Of a DNA stretch of 64,000 nt, positions 47,265 through 59,243 are shown piece after piece (position 1 is the stretch's first letter; each line of letters opens with the position of its first letter). Origin of the DNA: CAWAND01 sp963797485 (GTDB lineage Bacteria; Chloroflexota; Anaerolineae; Anaerolineales; E44-bin32); assembly GCA_963797485.1 (NCBI GenBank), contig CAWCPF010000004.1, positions 186,001 to 250,000 of the forward strand. The letters are read 5' to 3'. Below the pieces are notes generated by a model. That model was not told the origin of the DNA. It worked only from the letters and a program-made list of their open reading frames with translations, and searched no databases. The position numbers and the translations under genes were made by a program.

Positions 47265-50200
47265 AGCCCCCGCAGAGCCGGGTCGCATTGAGCCCATTGC
47301 CTGAGCCGATCCTCAAGGAGCACGAGGGCATCTCGTCGCCAGAAAGACTGGGGGATCTGGCACGCCGCTTGGCCGACCAAACCGCCTCGCGCGAAGGCGG
47401 TTCGGTTGTGGGGCACCTGCAGCAGCTTGAGGATCTGGAAAGCCTCCTGGCTCGTGCGCGTAATCACTTTGCCTCCCAGGCGGATCAGAAGATCGAAGTG
47501 CCCTCCGGTGCCGAATGGTTGCTCGACAACTACTACCTGGTCAAGCAGGTCGTGCGCCAGGTGCGGCAGGACTTGCCGGAAGGGTTCTACCGTCAGTTGC
47601 CGGTCTTGCTGGAAGCGCCACACGCTGGTCTGCCGCGCATCTACATCTTGGCCTCCGAATTGACCTCTGCTCGCGAATTCCACCTTGATCCGGATACCGT
47701 CCGTCGATTCGTTGCTGCCTATCAAACCATAGCGCCGCTGACCATCGGCGAGTTGTGGGCCCTGCCAGGATTGCTGCGCCTGGCAGTTCTGGACCAACTC
47801 GGCAACGAAGTTGCCGGGCTTCTTGGTGTGCCGTCCTCTTCTGGCGAGTCAGCTGCCGGGAACGTCCGGCGTGGAAACGGCACCGAGTTGTCGGCAATTG
47901 CCGGCTGCATCCTCGACTTGCGCGCCATCGAAATCCAAGACTGGAAGCTTGTCTTCGAGGATCTTAGCCAGGTCGAACAGATCTTGCGCAAAGATCCGGC
48001 AGGTGTTTATGCCCGCATGGATTTCGAGACGCGTGACCGCTACCGCAAGGTCATCGAAGATTTGGCTCGGATCACAGAAGTTCCCGAAGAAGTTGTTGCT
48101 CAGCAAGCCATTGACCTGGTTGTCCACAGTCAGGGCCTTGGAGTCGATCCACGCCAATCTGAGGCCTTGGAGCACTCAAAATCGGGACTTGAGCTGGCCA
48201 GCGAGACGCCGGGATTTCACACGCCTGCCGATCACCAAGTATCTCCCGCAGGCGAAGTCAAGACAGACGCTCCCACCGTCTTTGTCGATCGCACAGGACA
48301 CGTCGGGTATTACTTGCTTGATCACGGGCTCGAGGGACTGGAGGGCCGTCTGGGGTATTCCCCTGTCTTCGGCGTACGTCTGCGCCGCTGGTTCACCAGG
48401 CATGCCCTGTCGGTCTACCTGGGGAGCATCCTTCTCCTCACCTTGACGGGGCTGGGTGTCATAGCAGCCCTGACTGTCGCATGGGGGGGCAGCCTTCTGC
48501 TGACGGCGCTGGCCGTAGTGAGTGGAGGCGTGCCTGCGATCAGTGTGGCCGTCGGTCTGGTGCACTCGATCGTCCCAAGACTGGTGCCACCCCACGTTCT
48601 GCCTAAGATGGATTTTCAAGATGGGGTCCCGGGTGAGTGCACCACGCTCGTCGCCATCCCGGCACTGCTCGTTAGCTCCACGCAAGTCCGTTCCCTTGTG
48701 CGCCAACTCGAACAACACTACTTGAGCACGGCCGACGAGCATATTCTGTTTGCCTTACTCACCGATTTTGGTGATGCGCCCCATGAGCAGATGCCCGGGG
48801 ATGAGGCTCTTCTCGCTCAGACGCGGGCAGGCATCCGCCAGCTCAACCAGAAGTACGGCGAGGGAAGGCGGACGCCCTTTCACCTTCTCCAGCGCAAACG
48901 CGAATGGAACCCGAGCGAGGGCGTGTGGATGGGGTGGGAGCGCAAGCGCGGCAAACTGGCGGATCTCAGCGATTGGCTGACCGGGTCCAAGTCTTCATCC
49001 TACGAGTTGGCCGATCCGGATGTGCCCCTGCCCTCGATTCGCTACGTGATTACCCTGGATACTGATTCTCTCCTGACCCGTGGCGGGGCCAGCCGGTTGA
49101 TAGCCACACTCGCCCATCCGCTCAACCAGCCGGCCTTTGATCCCGGGACCAACATCCTGACCGCCGGCTACACCGTGCTCCAACCGCGAGTCCGCGTCAA
49201 ACCCGCCAGTGTGAACCGGACACTCCTTACCCGGCTGTTTGCTGGCGACCGTGGATTGGACCTGTATTCCGAGGCTGTGTCTGATGTCTACCAGGATCTG
49301 TTCCAAGAGGGCATCTACGTCGGTAAGGGCATCATGGACGTGGCCGCCTTTCGCCGTAGCCTAGTCGGGCGTGTCCCGGAAAACGCGCTTCTCAGCCATG
49401 ACTTGTTCGAAGGCATCGTTGGGCGCGCCGGCCTGGCATCTGACGTGGTTGTCCTGGAGGACTATCCCGATCGCTACCTGGCCGTAACGGAGCGCCAGCA
49501 CCGTTGGATCCGAGGTGACTGGCAGCTCCTGCCCTGGCTCATGCCTCGGGTGCCGGCCGAGGGGGGCGGCACGATCGCCAACGACTTCTCGATGCTCGAT
49601 CGGTGGAAGATCCTTGACAACCTAAGGCGCAGCTTGCTGGCGCCGTCACTCCTGGTACTCATGCTGGCGGGGTGGCTGCTGCTCCCCGGGGCGGCGGTGT
49701 TCTGGACAGTCATCAGCGTGCTCCCTCTAGGGGCTTCGATATTGGCCGGCGTTGCGTTGGGTCTGCGCCTGGGCTTGCCGACCTTGCAGTCGTTCGAACG
49801 CCTGCGTCCGATATGGATGGACCTGTCGCGTTGGGCTCTGGCCGTGGTCTTCTTGCCCTTTGAAGCTTTGCTGGCGCTCGACGCCGTTGCCGTCACTCTG
49901 GTTCGCTTGATGCTTACCCGCCGGCGTTTGCTTGAATGGACTCCGGCGGCTGACTTCAGCCGGGCACTGGGCAAACGATCAGCGCCGGGTTGGACCTGGA
50001 AACGGATGATCACGGCGCCGATCGTGGCGTTGACGATAGGCGTCCTGGTCTCGCTCGTCCGTCCAGCCTCGATGTGGACGGCTGGGACGCTGCTGGTTGC
50101 CTGGCTGATTTCGCCTCAAGTGGCTGGGTGGATCAGCCGCCCCGTGCGGCGTCAACAGCCCCCGCTTTCAACGGAGCAGCGGCAGCGGCTGGGGGTAATT

Positions 50201-53200
50201 GCCCGCCGTACCTGGCTCTTCTATGAGCGCTTCGTGAGCCCTGAGGACCATTGGCTTCCCCCGGATCACTTCCAGGAGTGGCCGCGGGGCCAGATTGCCC
50301 ACCACACCTCCCCTACCAACATAGGTTTCTTGCTGCTCTCAGGGCTGGCAGCCGGCGATTTGGGTTACATCGGCCTGCTGGGCCTGGCGTTGCGGTTGGA
50401 CTCGACGCTGGACTCGCTTGACAATCTCGAACGCTATCGCGGTCATTTCCTGAACTGGTACGACACTCGCACGTTGGCACCTCTGCCGCCACGCTATGTG
50501 TCGACGGTAGATAGCGGCAACCTGGCCGGGAGTCTGATCACCTTGGCCCAAGGCTGCCTGTCCATGTCCGACACACCGCCATTTCGATGGGCGCGCTGGC
50601 AGGGCCTGATCGACACACTCGCGTTGCTGGAGGAAGAACTGCCGCCCGTCGAAGGCGGGACAAGGCCCTCACCCCTGCGCGCTGCCTTGGCTGAGGTCCG
50701 GGCCGAGATCCAGAGTGTGGAGCATGAGCCGGACCGCTGGCAAGGGCTCCTCGAGCATGTCTCCCTTGAGGCTCTACCGGAGATCGATCGACTTCTCATG
50801 CAGCTCATCGAAATCCGACCCCACGCGCTGTCACCGGAAGTGCTGGATGGCCTGCAGCTGTGCTCAGATCGCTTGCGGCACCATGTCATGAGCATGCGCC
50901 GCGAAGTGGAGCTCCTCGTCCCGTGGCTGGCGTTGGTCGAGCGTCCACCGGCACTGGTAGCTGAACCTGTCGCTGAGCCTCGGGTTCTACGGGCATGGAC
51001 CGACCTGATCGCCAGCCTGCCCGTGACGCCGCGCCTGCGCGAGATCCCCAAAACGGGCCTGGCTGCCGAAGCCAAGCTGAAGATGCTTCGAGACCTGCTG
51101 GTCGAAGCCAATGGGTCTGTGAAGCCCGGGTCCGTGTCCGATCAGCGAAACCAGGAGGCGCTGGCCTGGTGCAGCCAATTGGCCGAAGCGGTCCAGTCGG
51201 CCCGTCTGGCGGCCGGCAGCCTGCTGATTGGCTACCGGCGTATCAGCCAGCGCTGCGATGCGCTCGTCCAAGCCATGGATTTCAGCTTCCTGTTCGATCG
51301 GCGCCGGAAGGTGTTCCGCATTGGGTTTAACCTGGACGCCGGGAAGCTCGACGACAATCATTACGACTTACTGGTGTCGGAGGCCAGGCTGGCCAGCCTG
51401 GTGGCCATCGCTAAGGGGGATGTGCCGGCCTCGCATTGGCTCCACCTTGCCCGTCCGCTGGCGCGGATAGGCGGTTCCTTGGCACTCCTTTCGTGGAGCG
51501 GGACGATGTTCGAGTATCTCATGCCTCTGCTGCTGACCCGTAGCTACCCGGGGACACTTCTGCATGAAAGCTGCCGCATGGCGGTGCGGCGGCAAAGGCA
51601 ATACGCCAGCGGGCGAAATGCTCCTTGGGGTGTCTCCGAGTCGGGCTACTACGCCTTTGATGCCGGACAGAATTATCAATACCGCGCCTTCGGGGTGCCT
51701 GGCCTGGGGCTCAAGCGCGGGTTGGAGGACGATCTGGTCGTGGCCCCTTACGCCTCGCTCCTGGCATTACCGCTCACCACTAAAGACGTCCTCGACAACT
51801 ACGAGAGATTCAGAGCCCTAGGGATGATCGGCCTGTACGGACCCTACGAGGCACTAGATTACACGCCGACGCGCGTGCCCGTTGGTCAGCGCCAAGCACC
51901 TGTCCGGTCGTACATGGCCCATCATCATGGTATGAGCATGGTCTCCGTGGCCAATGCCCTGCAAAACGACGTCATGGTGCAGCGATTCCATGCCGATCCG
52001 CGCCAACAGACAGTCGAGCTTCTATTGCAGGAGCAGCTTCCGGCCGGCGTGCCACTCTCGAGTCTGCCGACGGCGCCAGTGACACAGCCGCGCCCATTGC
52101 GCTCACAAGTCAGCCTTATGTCCTGGCGGCAGCCGGCACTGGCCGACGCGCCGCGCGCTCATCTGCTTTCCAATGGTCACTATGGCGTCGTGATCACCAG
52201 TGCCGGGAGCGGTTACAGCCGGTGGGATGACTTGATGCTCACCCGCTGGCGGGCCGACGCGACACTGGAGGATGGAGGCACATGGCTGTACTTGCAGGAT
52301 CTGGACAAAGGCTCACTGGTCTCGCCAAGCTTCCAGCCCCTTGCCTCGCATTCGGGTGACCCGCAGGCATTCTTCTATCCTTACAAGGCGGAGTTCCGTC
52401 GCCAGCAAGATGACTTGGCGCTCAAGCTGGAGATCGCCGTGGCTGCGGAAGATGATGTCGAGATCCGCCAATTGGAAGTGACCAATCACCTTGATCGGGC
52501 ACGCCGACTGAGCGTGACGAGCTATGCCGAAGTTGTGCTCACGACTCTCGAGGCCGACGAGAGACATCCGGCCTTCGGCAAGCTGTTTGTCGAATCCGAA
52601 TTCCTCCCCGAACTCAACGCTCTGATCTTTCACCGCCGACCGCAAACGGCCGGTGAACTGCCGGTCTTCCTGGTGCACATGCTGCTCGGCAACTCAGCCG
52701 CCAGGGGCACGGTCGTGTATGAGGCGGATAGGGCTCGCTTTCTCGGGCGCGGAGGAACACCACGTTCCCCGCGCAGTCTGACGGTGGACGGGCCGCGTTC
52801 CCCGGGGCGACAGGGGCCACCCTGGACCCGCTGATGTCTCTGGGGTTGGGCTTTGAATTGGCGCCGAACTCCACAGCCCGGATTGACTTCCTGACCTTAG
52901 TGGGGCGGGACCGGGATGAGGTGTTGGCCACAGCCCGGCGCTACCAGAGCCGGACCATGATTGGGCGGGCCTTCGGCCAGGCACGCAGGCTGATTGAGCG
53001 TGAGCTGCGCGAGCAGGCACTGAATGCTCCGGACCTTGAGTTGATGGATAGCTTGCTCTCAGCTCTGCTGTACCCGAGCGCCAGGCTGAGGGCCGCCGCG
53101 GGCACGCTGGCCACCAACCACAAGGGGCAGCACGGCTTGTGGGGCTTTGGCATTTCGGGGGATTACCCCATCCTGCTGGTAATACTCAAAAGCGGCGAGG

Positions 53201-55990
53201 AAAGCCTGTTGGTGCGTGACGTATTGCGCGCGCATGCCTATTGGCGTCGGCGCGGGATAAAGATCGACGTTGTCCTCCGAGTCGACAGGGAAACGGGCTA
53301 TAGCCAGGAGCTGCAGGGCGAGTTGTATCGCCTGATGGTCCGCATGCACAGCGACCCCTATCTTAAATCAACGTGGAGGGATCTATCTTTTGGCTGCAGA
53401 CCAAATGGCCACCGAAGATCGGGTGCTCCTTGAAACCGCCGCTCGAGTTGTGCTTGACGGATCTCAGGGGACACTTGCCAGTCAATTGAGTGAGCCGGCG
53501 GCTGAGCGGATCCGTCTGCCTGCCTTCGGGCCGACATTGAGCCAACTCGCAGATGTCGAACCGACCATGGATCTGCCACGGCCGTCCAATCTAAGTCATG
53601 ACAATGGGCTTGGTGGGTTCAGCCCGGAAAGTCGCGAGTACCAGATCTACCTGAGACCAGGGGAGCGGACGCCGCGGCCATGGATCAATGTGGTTGCCAA
53701 CCCCCACTTCGGCTTCCTGGTCTCGGAAGCCGGCGCCGGTTCGACTTGGGCCGAGAACAGCGCCGAGAATCGGTTGACGCCGTGGTCGAATGATCCGATC
53801 AGCGATCCACCGGGCGAGACAATTTACCTCCGCGACGAGGAAACCTCCCTGATCTGGACGCCAACGCCCCAACCTGCCCCAGCCCCGTCTCCCTACCTGG
53901 TTCGGCATGGGGCAGGGTACAGCATCTTCGAGCATCAGAGCCACGGGCTCAATCAGCAACTGCGCATGTTCGCTGCCCCGGACGTGGCGGTCAAGGTGAT
54001 GGCTTTGCGCCTGGAAAACCAATGGCACCGGTCGCGAAGACTGACAGCCACGTGCTACGTGCCCTGGGTGCTGGGAGGCAACCGAGAGGCGACAGCACAG
54101 TACGTCATCTCGGAGTACGAGCCCCAAGTCCACGCTCTGCTGGCCCATAACCCCTACAATGCCGAATTTGCCTCCCGCTATGCCTTCCTTTCCGCCAGCC
54201 AGCCGCCCCATGGCGTGACCGCCGATCGGACGGAGTTCCTGGGGCGCATGGGAGATCCTCGCCGTCCAGCCGCCCTCGGCAGGGTCGGTCTGGAGGGCAC
54301 GGTGGGTGCCGGACTGGACCCGTGTGCCGCCATTCAGCTTCACATCGAACTGGAGCCCGGGGAGGCCAAGGAAGTATTCTTCCTGCTCGGCCAAGGTGCC
54401 GATAGAGAAGAGGCGGTCAGCTTGGCGCGTCGATTTGCCGAACCCGAGAACATGGAATCGGCCTGGCAGGATTCGAAGTCCTTCTGGGAAGACACGTTAG
54501 GCAGGGTGACGGTGAGCACACCCGACCCGGCGATGGACCGGATGTTGAATGGGTGGCTGCTGTACCAAGCGCTGTCTTGTCGGATGTGGGGGCGTGCGGC
54601 GCTCTATCAGCCGAGCGGTGCGTTTGGCTTTCCGCGACCAACTCCAGGACAGTATGGCCTTCGTGCATGCCGCACCTCAGGTGGCCCGTGAGCAAATAGT
54701 GTTGGCGGCACGGCACCAGTTTGAGGCAGGCGATGTGCTGCATTGGTGGCATCCGCCATCCGGGCGCGGCGTGCGCACACGCATATCCGACGATTTGCTG
54801 TGGCTCCCGTTCTCGTGGCGCACTATGTCGAGACGACCGGAGATGAGAGCCTGCTGGCCGAGCAGGTTCCGTTCCTGACAGCTGGGGAGCTGCTACCGGA
54901 AGAAGGCGAGCGCTATGGGTTGTTCCCGGAAACAGTCGAAAGCTACACGGTGTACGAGCACTGCCGCCGCGCGCTGGAGCGGGGTTCTACATTCGGCGGC
55001 CACGGACTGCCCTTGATCGGGACCGGGGACTGGAATGACGGCATGAACCGTGTCGGCGCCGGGGGACGGGGGGAGAGCATCTGGCTGGGATGGTTCCTGC
55101 ATGCGACCCTGAGTCGTTTTGCGGACTTGAGTGACAGGATTGAACGCGGGGAGGAAGCCGGCGAATATCGCCGGCGCGCCGATGGCTTGCGGGCTGCTTT
55201 GGAGTCGGCCGGCTGGGATGGTGGCTGGTATCAGCGGGCCTACTATGATGATGGTCAACCTCTCGGCTCCGTGAATAATGAGGAATGGCGCATTGATTCG
55301 GTGGCGCAGTCCTGGGCGGTTCTTTCCGGCGCGGCCGAGGCGGGACGAGCTGAGCAGGCCATGCGAGCGGTTCTGGATAGACTGGTTCGTCCAGAGGATG
55401 GGTTGGTGCTGCTGGCGACGCCCCCCTTCGACAAGACCGACCGCGATCCCGGGTACCTCAAAGGCTATCCGCCGGGCGTGCGTGAGAACGGCGGCATGTA
55501 CATGCATGCCGCCCTGTGGGTCGCCTGGGCCTGCGCCGACCTGGGTTGGGGGGGAGATGCCCACGCCCTGTTCTGCATGCTCAACCCCGTGTTGCGCTCC
55601 AACTCACGCGAAAAGATGGAACACTTCCGCGTCGAGCCGTACGTCATTGCCGGTGACATTTCCGCTCAGGCCGGGCATCTCGGGCAGGGCGGATGGTCGT
55701 GGTATACGGGGTCGGCGGCCTGGATGTATCGGCTGGGCGTGGAGCGGATCCTCGGCCTGCGCCGGTTGGGTGCGGCTCTGGAGATCGATCCATGCATCCC
55801 TGCCGGTTGGCCCGAGTACATGATCGACTACCGCTTCGGCCGCAGCCTGTATCGCATCGACGTGCAGAACCCGGAGGGCGTCTCTCGCGGGGTGCGTGAG
55901 GTGAGGTTCGACGGGGCCTCACTCCCTGCCAAGCGGGTGCCTCTGGTCGACGACGGCGCCTCACATACCGTTCAAATTACGTTGGGCTGA
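47261..55990 (+). CDS. ndvB: cyclic beta-1,2-glucan synthase-like protein (GT84 plus GH94), four frameshifts
   Basis: About 2,900 residues. After a cytosolic N-terminal part come membrane helices (SVYLGSILLLTLTGLGVIAAL, residues ~385-440), a GT84-type transferase domain (VITLDTDSLLTRGG near 600, QRHRWIRGDWQLLPWL near 745), more helices (~786-880), a glucoamylase-like domain (YYAFDAGQNY near 1465) and a C-terminal GH94 domain with GTGDWNDGMN near 2590. In NdvB these parts initiate, extend, trim and cyclise beta-1,2-glucan. Shifts near 52815, 53370, 54630 and 54815 break the frame; two are one extra base, two one missing. TTG 47261 overlaps the Usp stop. Confidence 0.88.
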
Positions 55991-56338
55991 CAGCGCTGTC
56001 AGGAACCTCGCGAGGACGACTTCGTTGTTATCAGTGTGGCCGGAACTTTCTGGGGTCTGGGCATTCGATCTCATTTGAGGGAGTGCCTGGCATTGCCTAA
56101 CGTGGAGCCTCGGCGCGGGCGTTCGCCCGTTCCTCCCACTCCTATTCTCAAGACAACGACTGAACAAAGTCGTCGATTGCTTGCGAAGTCTTTCGTGGCC
56201 GCAGCCTTGGTCTTGTTTGACAGACCAAGTTGGGGTGCAGATAATGCTCAACTTGCGATCGATAACTTGCAGCCACGCGGAGCTGTATTGATTGCTCTTT
56301 ACATTCGGGCAGCCGGACGAGTTCCATGGAGGTTTCCA

Positions 56339-57073
56339 ATGAAGCAGCAAACATTCCCCAGCTGCCTGATTGCTTTCTCGTTGAGTGTCACCCTGTTGCT
56401 GGCGGCGTGCGGAGGAAGTGGGCAGGCGACACCCACGTCAAGCTATGAACAAATCCGGACCCAGGCTGTTGCCAGTTTTGCCGCCGATCTAACATCGACC
56501 GCGCTCGCCATGCCGACGGCAACGCCCACTTCTACCGAGACGCCAGCACCGACGGATACGAGCACGTCGGCGGTGACAAACGCGCCAGGACCAGCCGCGA
56601 CAAGTGCTGGGGTTATCCCGACGAGTTCGTGCTATGGGCTGACCTTTGTAGCCGATGTAAGCATCCCAGACAACTCGACTATGACACCGGGGAAGAACTT
56701 TACAAAGACTTGGCGTGTGCGAAACAGCGGCTCTTGCGCCTGGCAGGAGGGCTCCAGCTTAAAGTTCACTGGTGGGGAGGAAATGAGTGGATCCTCTGTT
56801 GTGCTCAAAGACGCCGTCCAGGCGGGCAAAGAGGTGGAACTATCGGTCGCCCTGACCGCACCAAGCTCCAGCGGCACCTACAGGGGTAACTGGCGAATGA
56901 CAACTGCCAGTGGAACCTACTTTGGCGACGAGATCTATGTCCTCATCGTTGTCAGCGGCTCGACAGCTACTGTGACTCTGAAAGCCTCGGCGACTTCAAC
57001 TGTGGCTTCCACGGCAACCCCCAGCCCAACTTACACCGCTACTGAATCCCCCACCGACACACAGGTGCCCTAG
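56339..57073 (+). CDS. lipoprotein with NBR1-type Ig-like domain
   Basis: 244 residues. Signal peptide and lipobox (SLSVTLLLAACGG), then a Thr/Pro/Ser-rich linker (TPTSTETPAPTDTSTSAVT), an Ig-like domain of the NBR1 type (IPDNSTMTPGKNFTKTWRV, GSCAWQEGSSLKFTGG, ELSVALTAPSSSGTYRGNW) and a second Thr/Pro tail. It would be displayed outside the membrane; the ligand is unknown. Such Thr/Pro-flanked Ig-like lipoproteins are common in Anaerolineae. ATG 56339 is preferred, with GGAGG 6 bp upstream; a longer open frame runs upstream without a signal. Confidence 0.85.
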   Translation: MKQQTFPSCLIAFSLSVTLLLAACGGSGQATPTSSYEQIRTQAVASFAADLTSTALAMPTATPTSTETPAPTDTSTSAVTNAPGPAATSAGVIPTSSCYGLTFVADVSIPDNSTMTPGKNFTKTWRVRNSGSCAWQEGSSLKFTGGEEMSGSSVVLKDAVQAGKEVELSVALTAPSSSGTYRGNWRMTTASGTYFGDEIYVLIVVSGSTATVTLKASATSTVASTATPSPTYTATESPTDTQVP

Positions 57074-57552
57074 TAAGGGCCACGCCGATCAATGAGGACG
57101 AGGTATGGGCCGGGGAAGAGGATGAATATCTTGATGGGCCCGGCTTGGTTCTTAGGGTTCCATATTCAACCCCCTGCGAAGCCGGGTACAGTTGGATCTA
57201 GCGGTAACGCCAGTCTTGTTCCGTAGTTTCTGCCTGCTGTTCGCCCTGAAGATCACGCTTGGTTTGAGTGGGGGTCTTTTCCAGACGAGATAACTAAGGT
57301 GAGGTAGTGAATACGTGTCCAGGGGATCTCAAAGACTGCAAGACAAGGCTCGACCCGACCGGTTGAACAGGATGTTGTAGACCAACACCAATCATGGGCA
57401 TCTCCCATGATCATGCCGCAGGCAAAGCAATCTGGGTCACCTCGTCTCGGCCTTGGCTTCCGATTTATCCACATGATACGGAGTAAACAAACCCGCCCAA
57501 GGGTCTGTGGGTTGCTTCCGGACCCTTGAACGGCTTCTTCTGGGACCCATGC

Positions 57553-57665
57553 CAGGAGGCGACGACGGGATTCGCGTGTCCTGGGTGAGGCGAAGGGAAC
57601 CTGTGAATGAGGGTTTTGCAGGACCCGGCTAGGGCGACCGCAGGGACCCTTGCTCACCTTTGGCC
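57553..57665 (-). pseudogene. scrambled tRNA-Cys relic
   Basis: Positions 57553-57574 are identical to 63184-63205, the 3' end (acceptor and half of the T arm) of the intact tRNA-Cys. After 23 unrelated bases, 57598-57626 match the rest of the T arm and the anticodon arm, including the GCA anticodon, with two substitutions and one extra base. After another ~18 bases, 57645-57664 match the start of the D-arm side. It cannot fold as a tRNA. Such a 3' tRNA fragment on the same strand is expected at one end of an element integrated in tRNA-Cys. Confidence 0.75.
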
Positions 57666-57755
57666 GGATTCCGTGTCGGGGGCTGCACGTCTCAGCTGCC
57701 TGGCGAGCCCAGAATTGGGCAGACCCTCATACGGAATCTGGCCAAAGGCGAGCAA
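57650..57755. repeat. imperfect inverted repeat near the tRNA relic
   Basis: Arms 57650-57676 and 57729-57755 pair with three mismatches in 27 bases. The right side is followed within ~15 bases by CGTCGCCTCCT, the complement of the tRNA-Cys relic's first bases (from ~57554), so a larger foldback of about 220 bp may enclose it. Confidence 0.55.
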
Positions 57756-58058
57756 AGCACCGTCGCCTCCTCAAGAACAGCCATCCGCCGTCAGCGTTCA
57801 GCTTCTTGCCCGAACTGGTGGCCGAGCGCTGATGGCCGATTGTCTTCGAGGGCGTGCAACGGGCTTGAGGCAGGCTCTTGGACTCCCCTTTGGCCCAGGC
57901 AACGCCAGGCAACATCAGCTAACGCGCGGTGGCCTAACCGCGTAACTCGATCCGCGTTGAGCCCTGGCACTTCGACAGCGGGCTTTCAACGGAAGCTCGC
58001 GTCCATGGGGAACCTCCGCGAGGGTCCAGGCGACCCGCGAAACATGGCGAGCCGATCT

Positions 58059-58475
58059 CTATCCCCGGGAAGGCAGCTCCTGAACCAGCTCTGGGAGAAA
58101 GCCCGAGCACAGCAGGTCCATCCTTGTGACCCGGCCGGCTTCGATAGAGCAGAACACGTGTTGTTCGACCACGTACCACCGGTCTTCGTGAGCGCGGAAC
58201 CGGTAAGCGATGTGGAGACGGTCGCGCATCAGCTCGACCTCCGAGGACACCAGCCTCAGCTCATCGGCATCTCCAAACCACTTCTGCAGGTAGTGGGCGG
58301 CGGCAGCGCGTTCGCCGGCCTCCCGTAGACCTCTTGGGGTCAGACCTCGAAATCGCACGGTGGCGTCGAACGACGCGGCGAGCCGCTCCCAGTCCTGATG
58401 TTGCAGGGCAGCGACGAAGTCCCTCCCTACCTCCAGCGCGGCGTCGGCATCAGGGATTGCCCACGGCTGATTCAT
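58059..58475 (-). CDS. SnoaL-like / nuclear transport factor 2 family protein
   Basis: 138 residues. A cone-shaped alpha+beta fold is suggested by ALEVGRDFVAALQHQDWERLAASFDATVRFR, HYLQKWFGDADELRLVSSEV and DRLHIAYRFRAHEDRWYVVEQH. Members are small ligand-binding or isomerase-like proteins; no catalytic pair can be named here. Its start codon follows the stop of the AhpD-like gene immediately, so the two are co-translated. It is the last gene of the leftward sulfur/redox operon. Confidence 0.82.
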   Translation of the reverse strand: MNQPWAIPDADAALEVGRDFVAALQHQDWERLAASFDATVRFRGLTPRGLREAGERAAAAHYLQKWFGDADELRLVSSEVELMRDRLHIAYRFRAHEDRWYVVEQHVFCSIEAGRVTRMDLLCSGFLPELVQELPSRG

Positions 58476-59105
58476 TCAGCTCACCGGGGCTCCGGACCGT
58501 GCCCGCCCGATCGGTTTCTCGTCGATGAGCGGGTGCCCGACCGTCAGCACCTGGCGTAGTTCGGGCTCCAACCCCACGTAGGCCGCATCGGGTTCGGCAC
58601 CGACGGCATCCAGCAACTTGCTGAAGAAGTTGCGCAGGGCGGCCGCCAGGGCCACATCCAGGATCTCCGCGTCCGAGAGTCCCAAGGCGCGCAGCCGGGC
58701 GACGTCGTCGCTCGTGACGGAGGTGGCATCGCGCGTGATTTTCTCGGCGAAGGCCATGCACTCTACCTCCACGGGCTCGAGACCCGCGTGACGGTAGTCG
58801 GCCATGATCGCGATCAGCTGCTCGGCACTGAAGGATTCCTTGCGCAGCACCGCGGCATGGGCCTGGAGACAGTACGCGCATCGGAGGGCCCGCGCCGCGG
58901 CGAATGTGACCAGTTCGTATCGCCTCAACCGCATGTTGGCGCGGACGGCACCGCTTAGGCTGCGCCAGGCCTGGATCGTGTCCGGCCGCAGGCTCATGGC
59001 TCGGGTGTAATTCGGAACATAGCCAAGCTTCTTGCGGTCGGTGGCATACAGCTCGGCGAGGAGCTCCGCCGCCTCTTCTTCCGGTACCGTGTGGATGTGC
59101 ATCAT
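58476..59105 (-). CDS. AhpD-like / carboxymuconolactone decarboxylase family protein
   Basis: 209 residues. It has the peroxidase-related AhpD-like fold: YTRAMSLRPDTIQAWRSL, AARALRCAYCLQAHAAVLRKE with the CxxC redox pair followed by the histidine, VECMAFAEKITRDATSVT, and LSDAEILDVALAAALRNFFSK. The CAYCLQAH motif is the active site of AhpD-type thiol peroxidases, so it probably reduces peroxides or transfers reducing equivalents. ATG 59105 or ATG 59102 is the start. It is joined to the SnoaL-like gene and follows the DsrE-like gene by 138 bp. Confidence 0.88.
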   Translation of the reverse strand: MMHIHTVPEEEAAELLAELYATDRKKLGYVPNYTRAMSLRPDTIQAWRSLSGAVRANMRLRRYELVTFAAARALRCAYCLQAHAAVLRKESFSAEQLIAIMADYRHAGLEPVEVECMAFAEKITRDATSVTSDDVARLRALGLSDAEILDVALAAALRNFFSKLLDAVGAEPDAAYVGLEPELRQVLTVGHPLIDEKPIGRARSGAPVS

Positions 59106-59243
59106 GATCCCTCTTTGCCAGGCGGCTCGGGACCGCGAAGGTCAGCCTTGAGCCTCAACCTGCACTTGAACCGATATCGACTGGGTGAGCAAATCGCCGA
59201 GCCGACTGCGCAGCCGTTGGATCTATTCCGGACGCCTCGGTCC

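Larger units (their letters stand above)
57074..58058. other. gene-free stretch with tRNA relic and inverted repeats
   Basis: Nearly 1 kb without a supported gene, between the lipoprotein and the SnoaL-like gene. Its right half holds pieces of a tRNA-Cys and a long imperfect inverted repeat, both listed separately. Overlapping short frames around 57650-58330 are Arg/Pro/Ser-rich shadows. Confidence 0.5.

Noticed and set aside
1143..55990. Programmed ribosomal frameshifting as the reason for broken genes
   Set aside because: The sites share no slippery motif or downstream structure, and many unrelated enzymes are affected. Sequence error or decay is the simpler explanation.
57607..58328. Overlapping 60-222-residue frames between the lipoprotein and SnoaL-like gene
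   Set aside because: They pass through the tRNA relic and inverted repeats and antisense to the SnoaL-like gene, and contain no motif.
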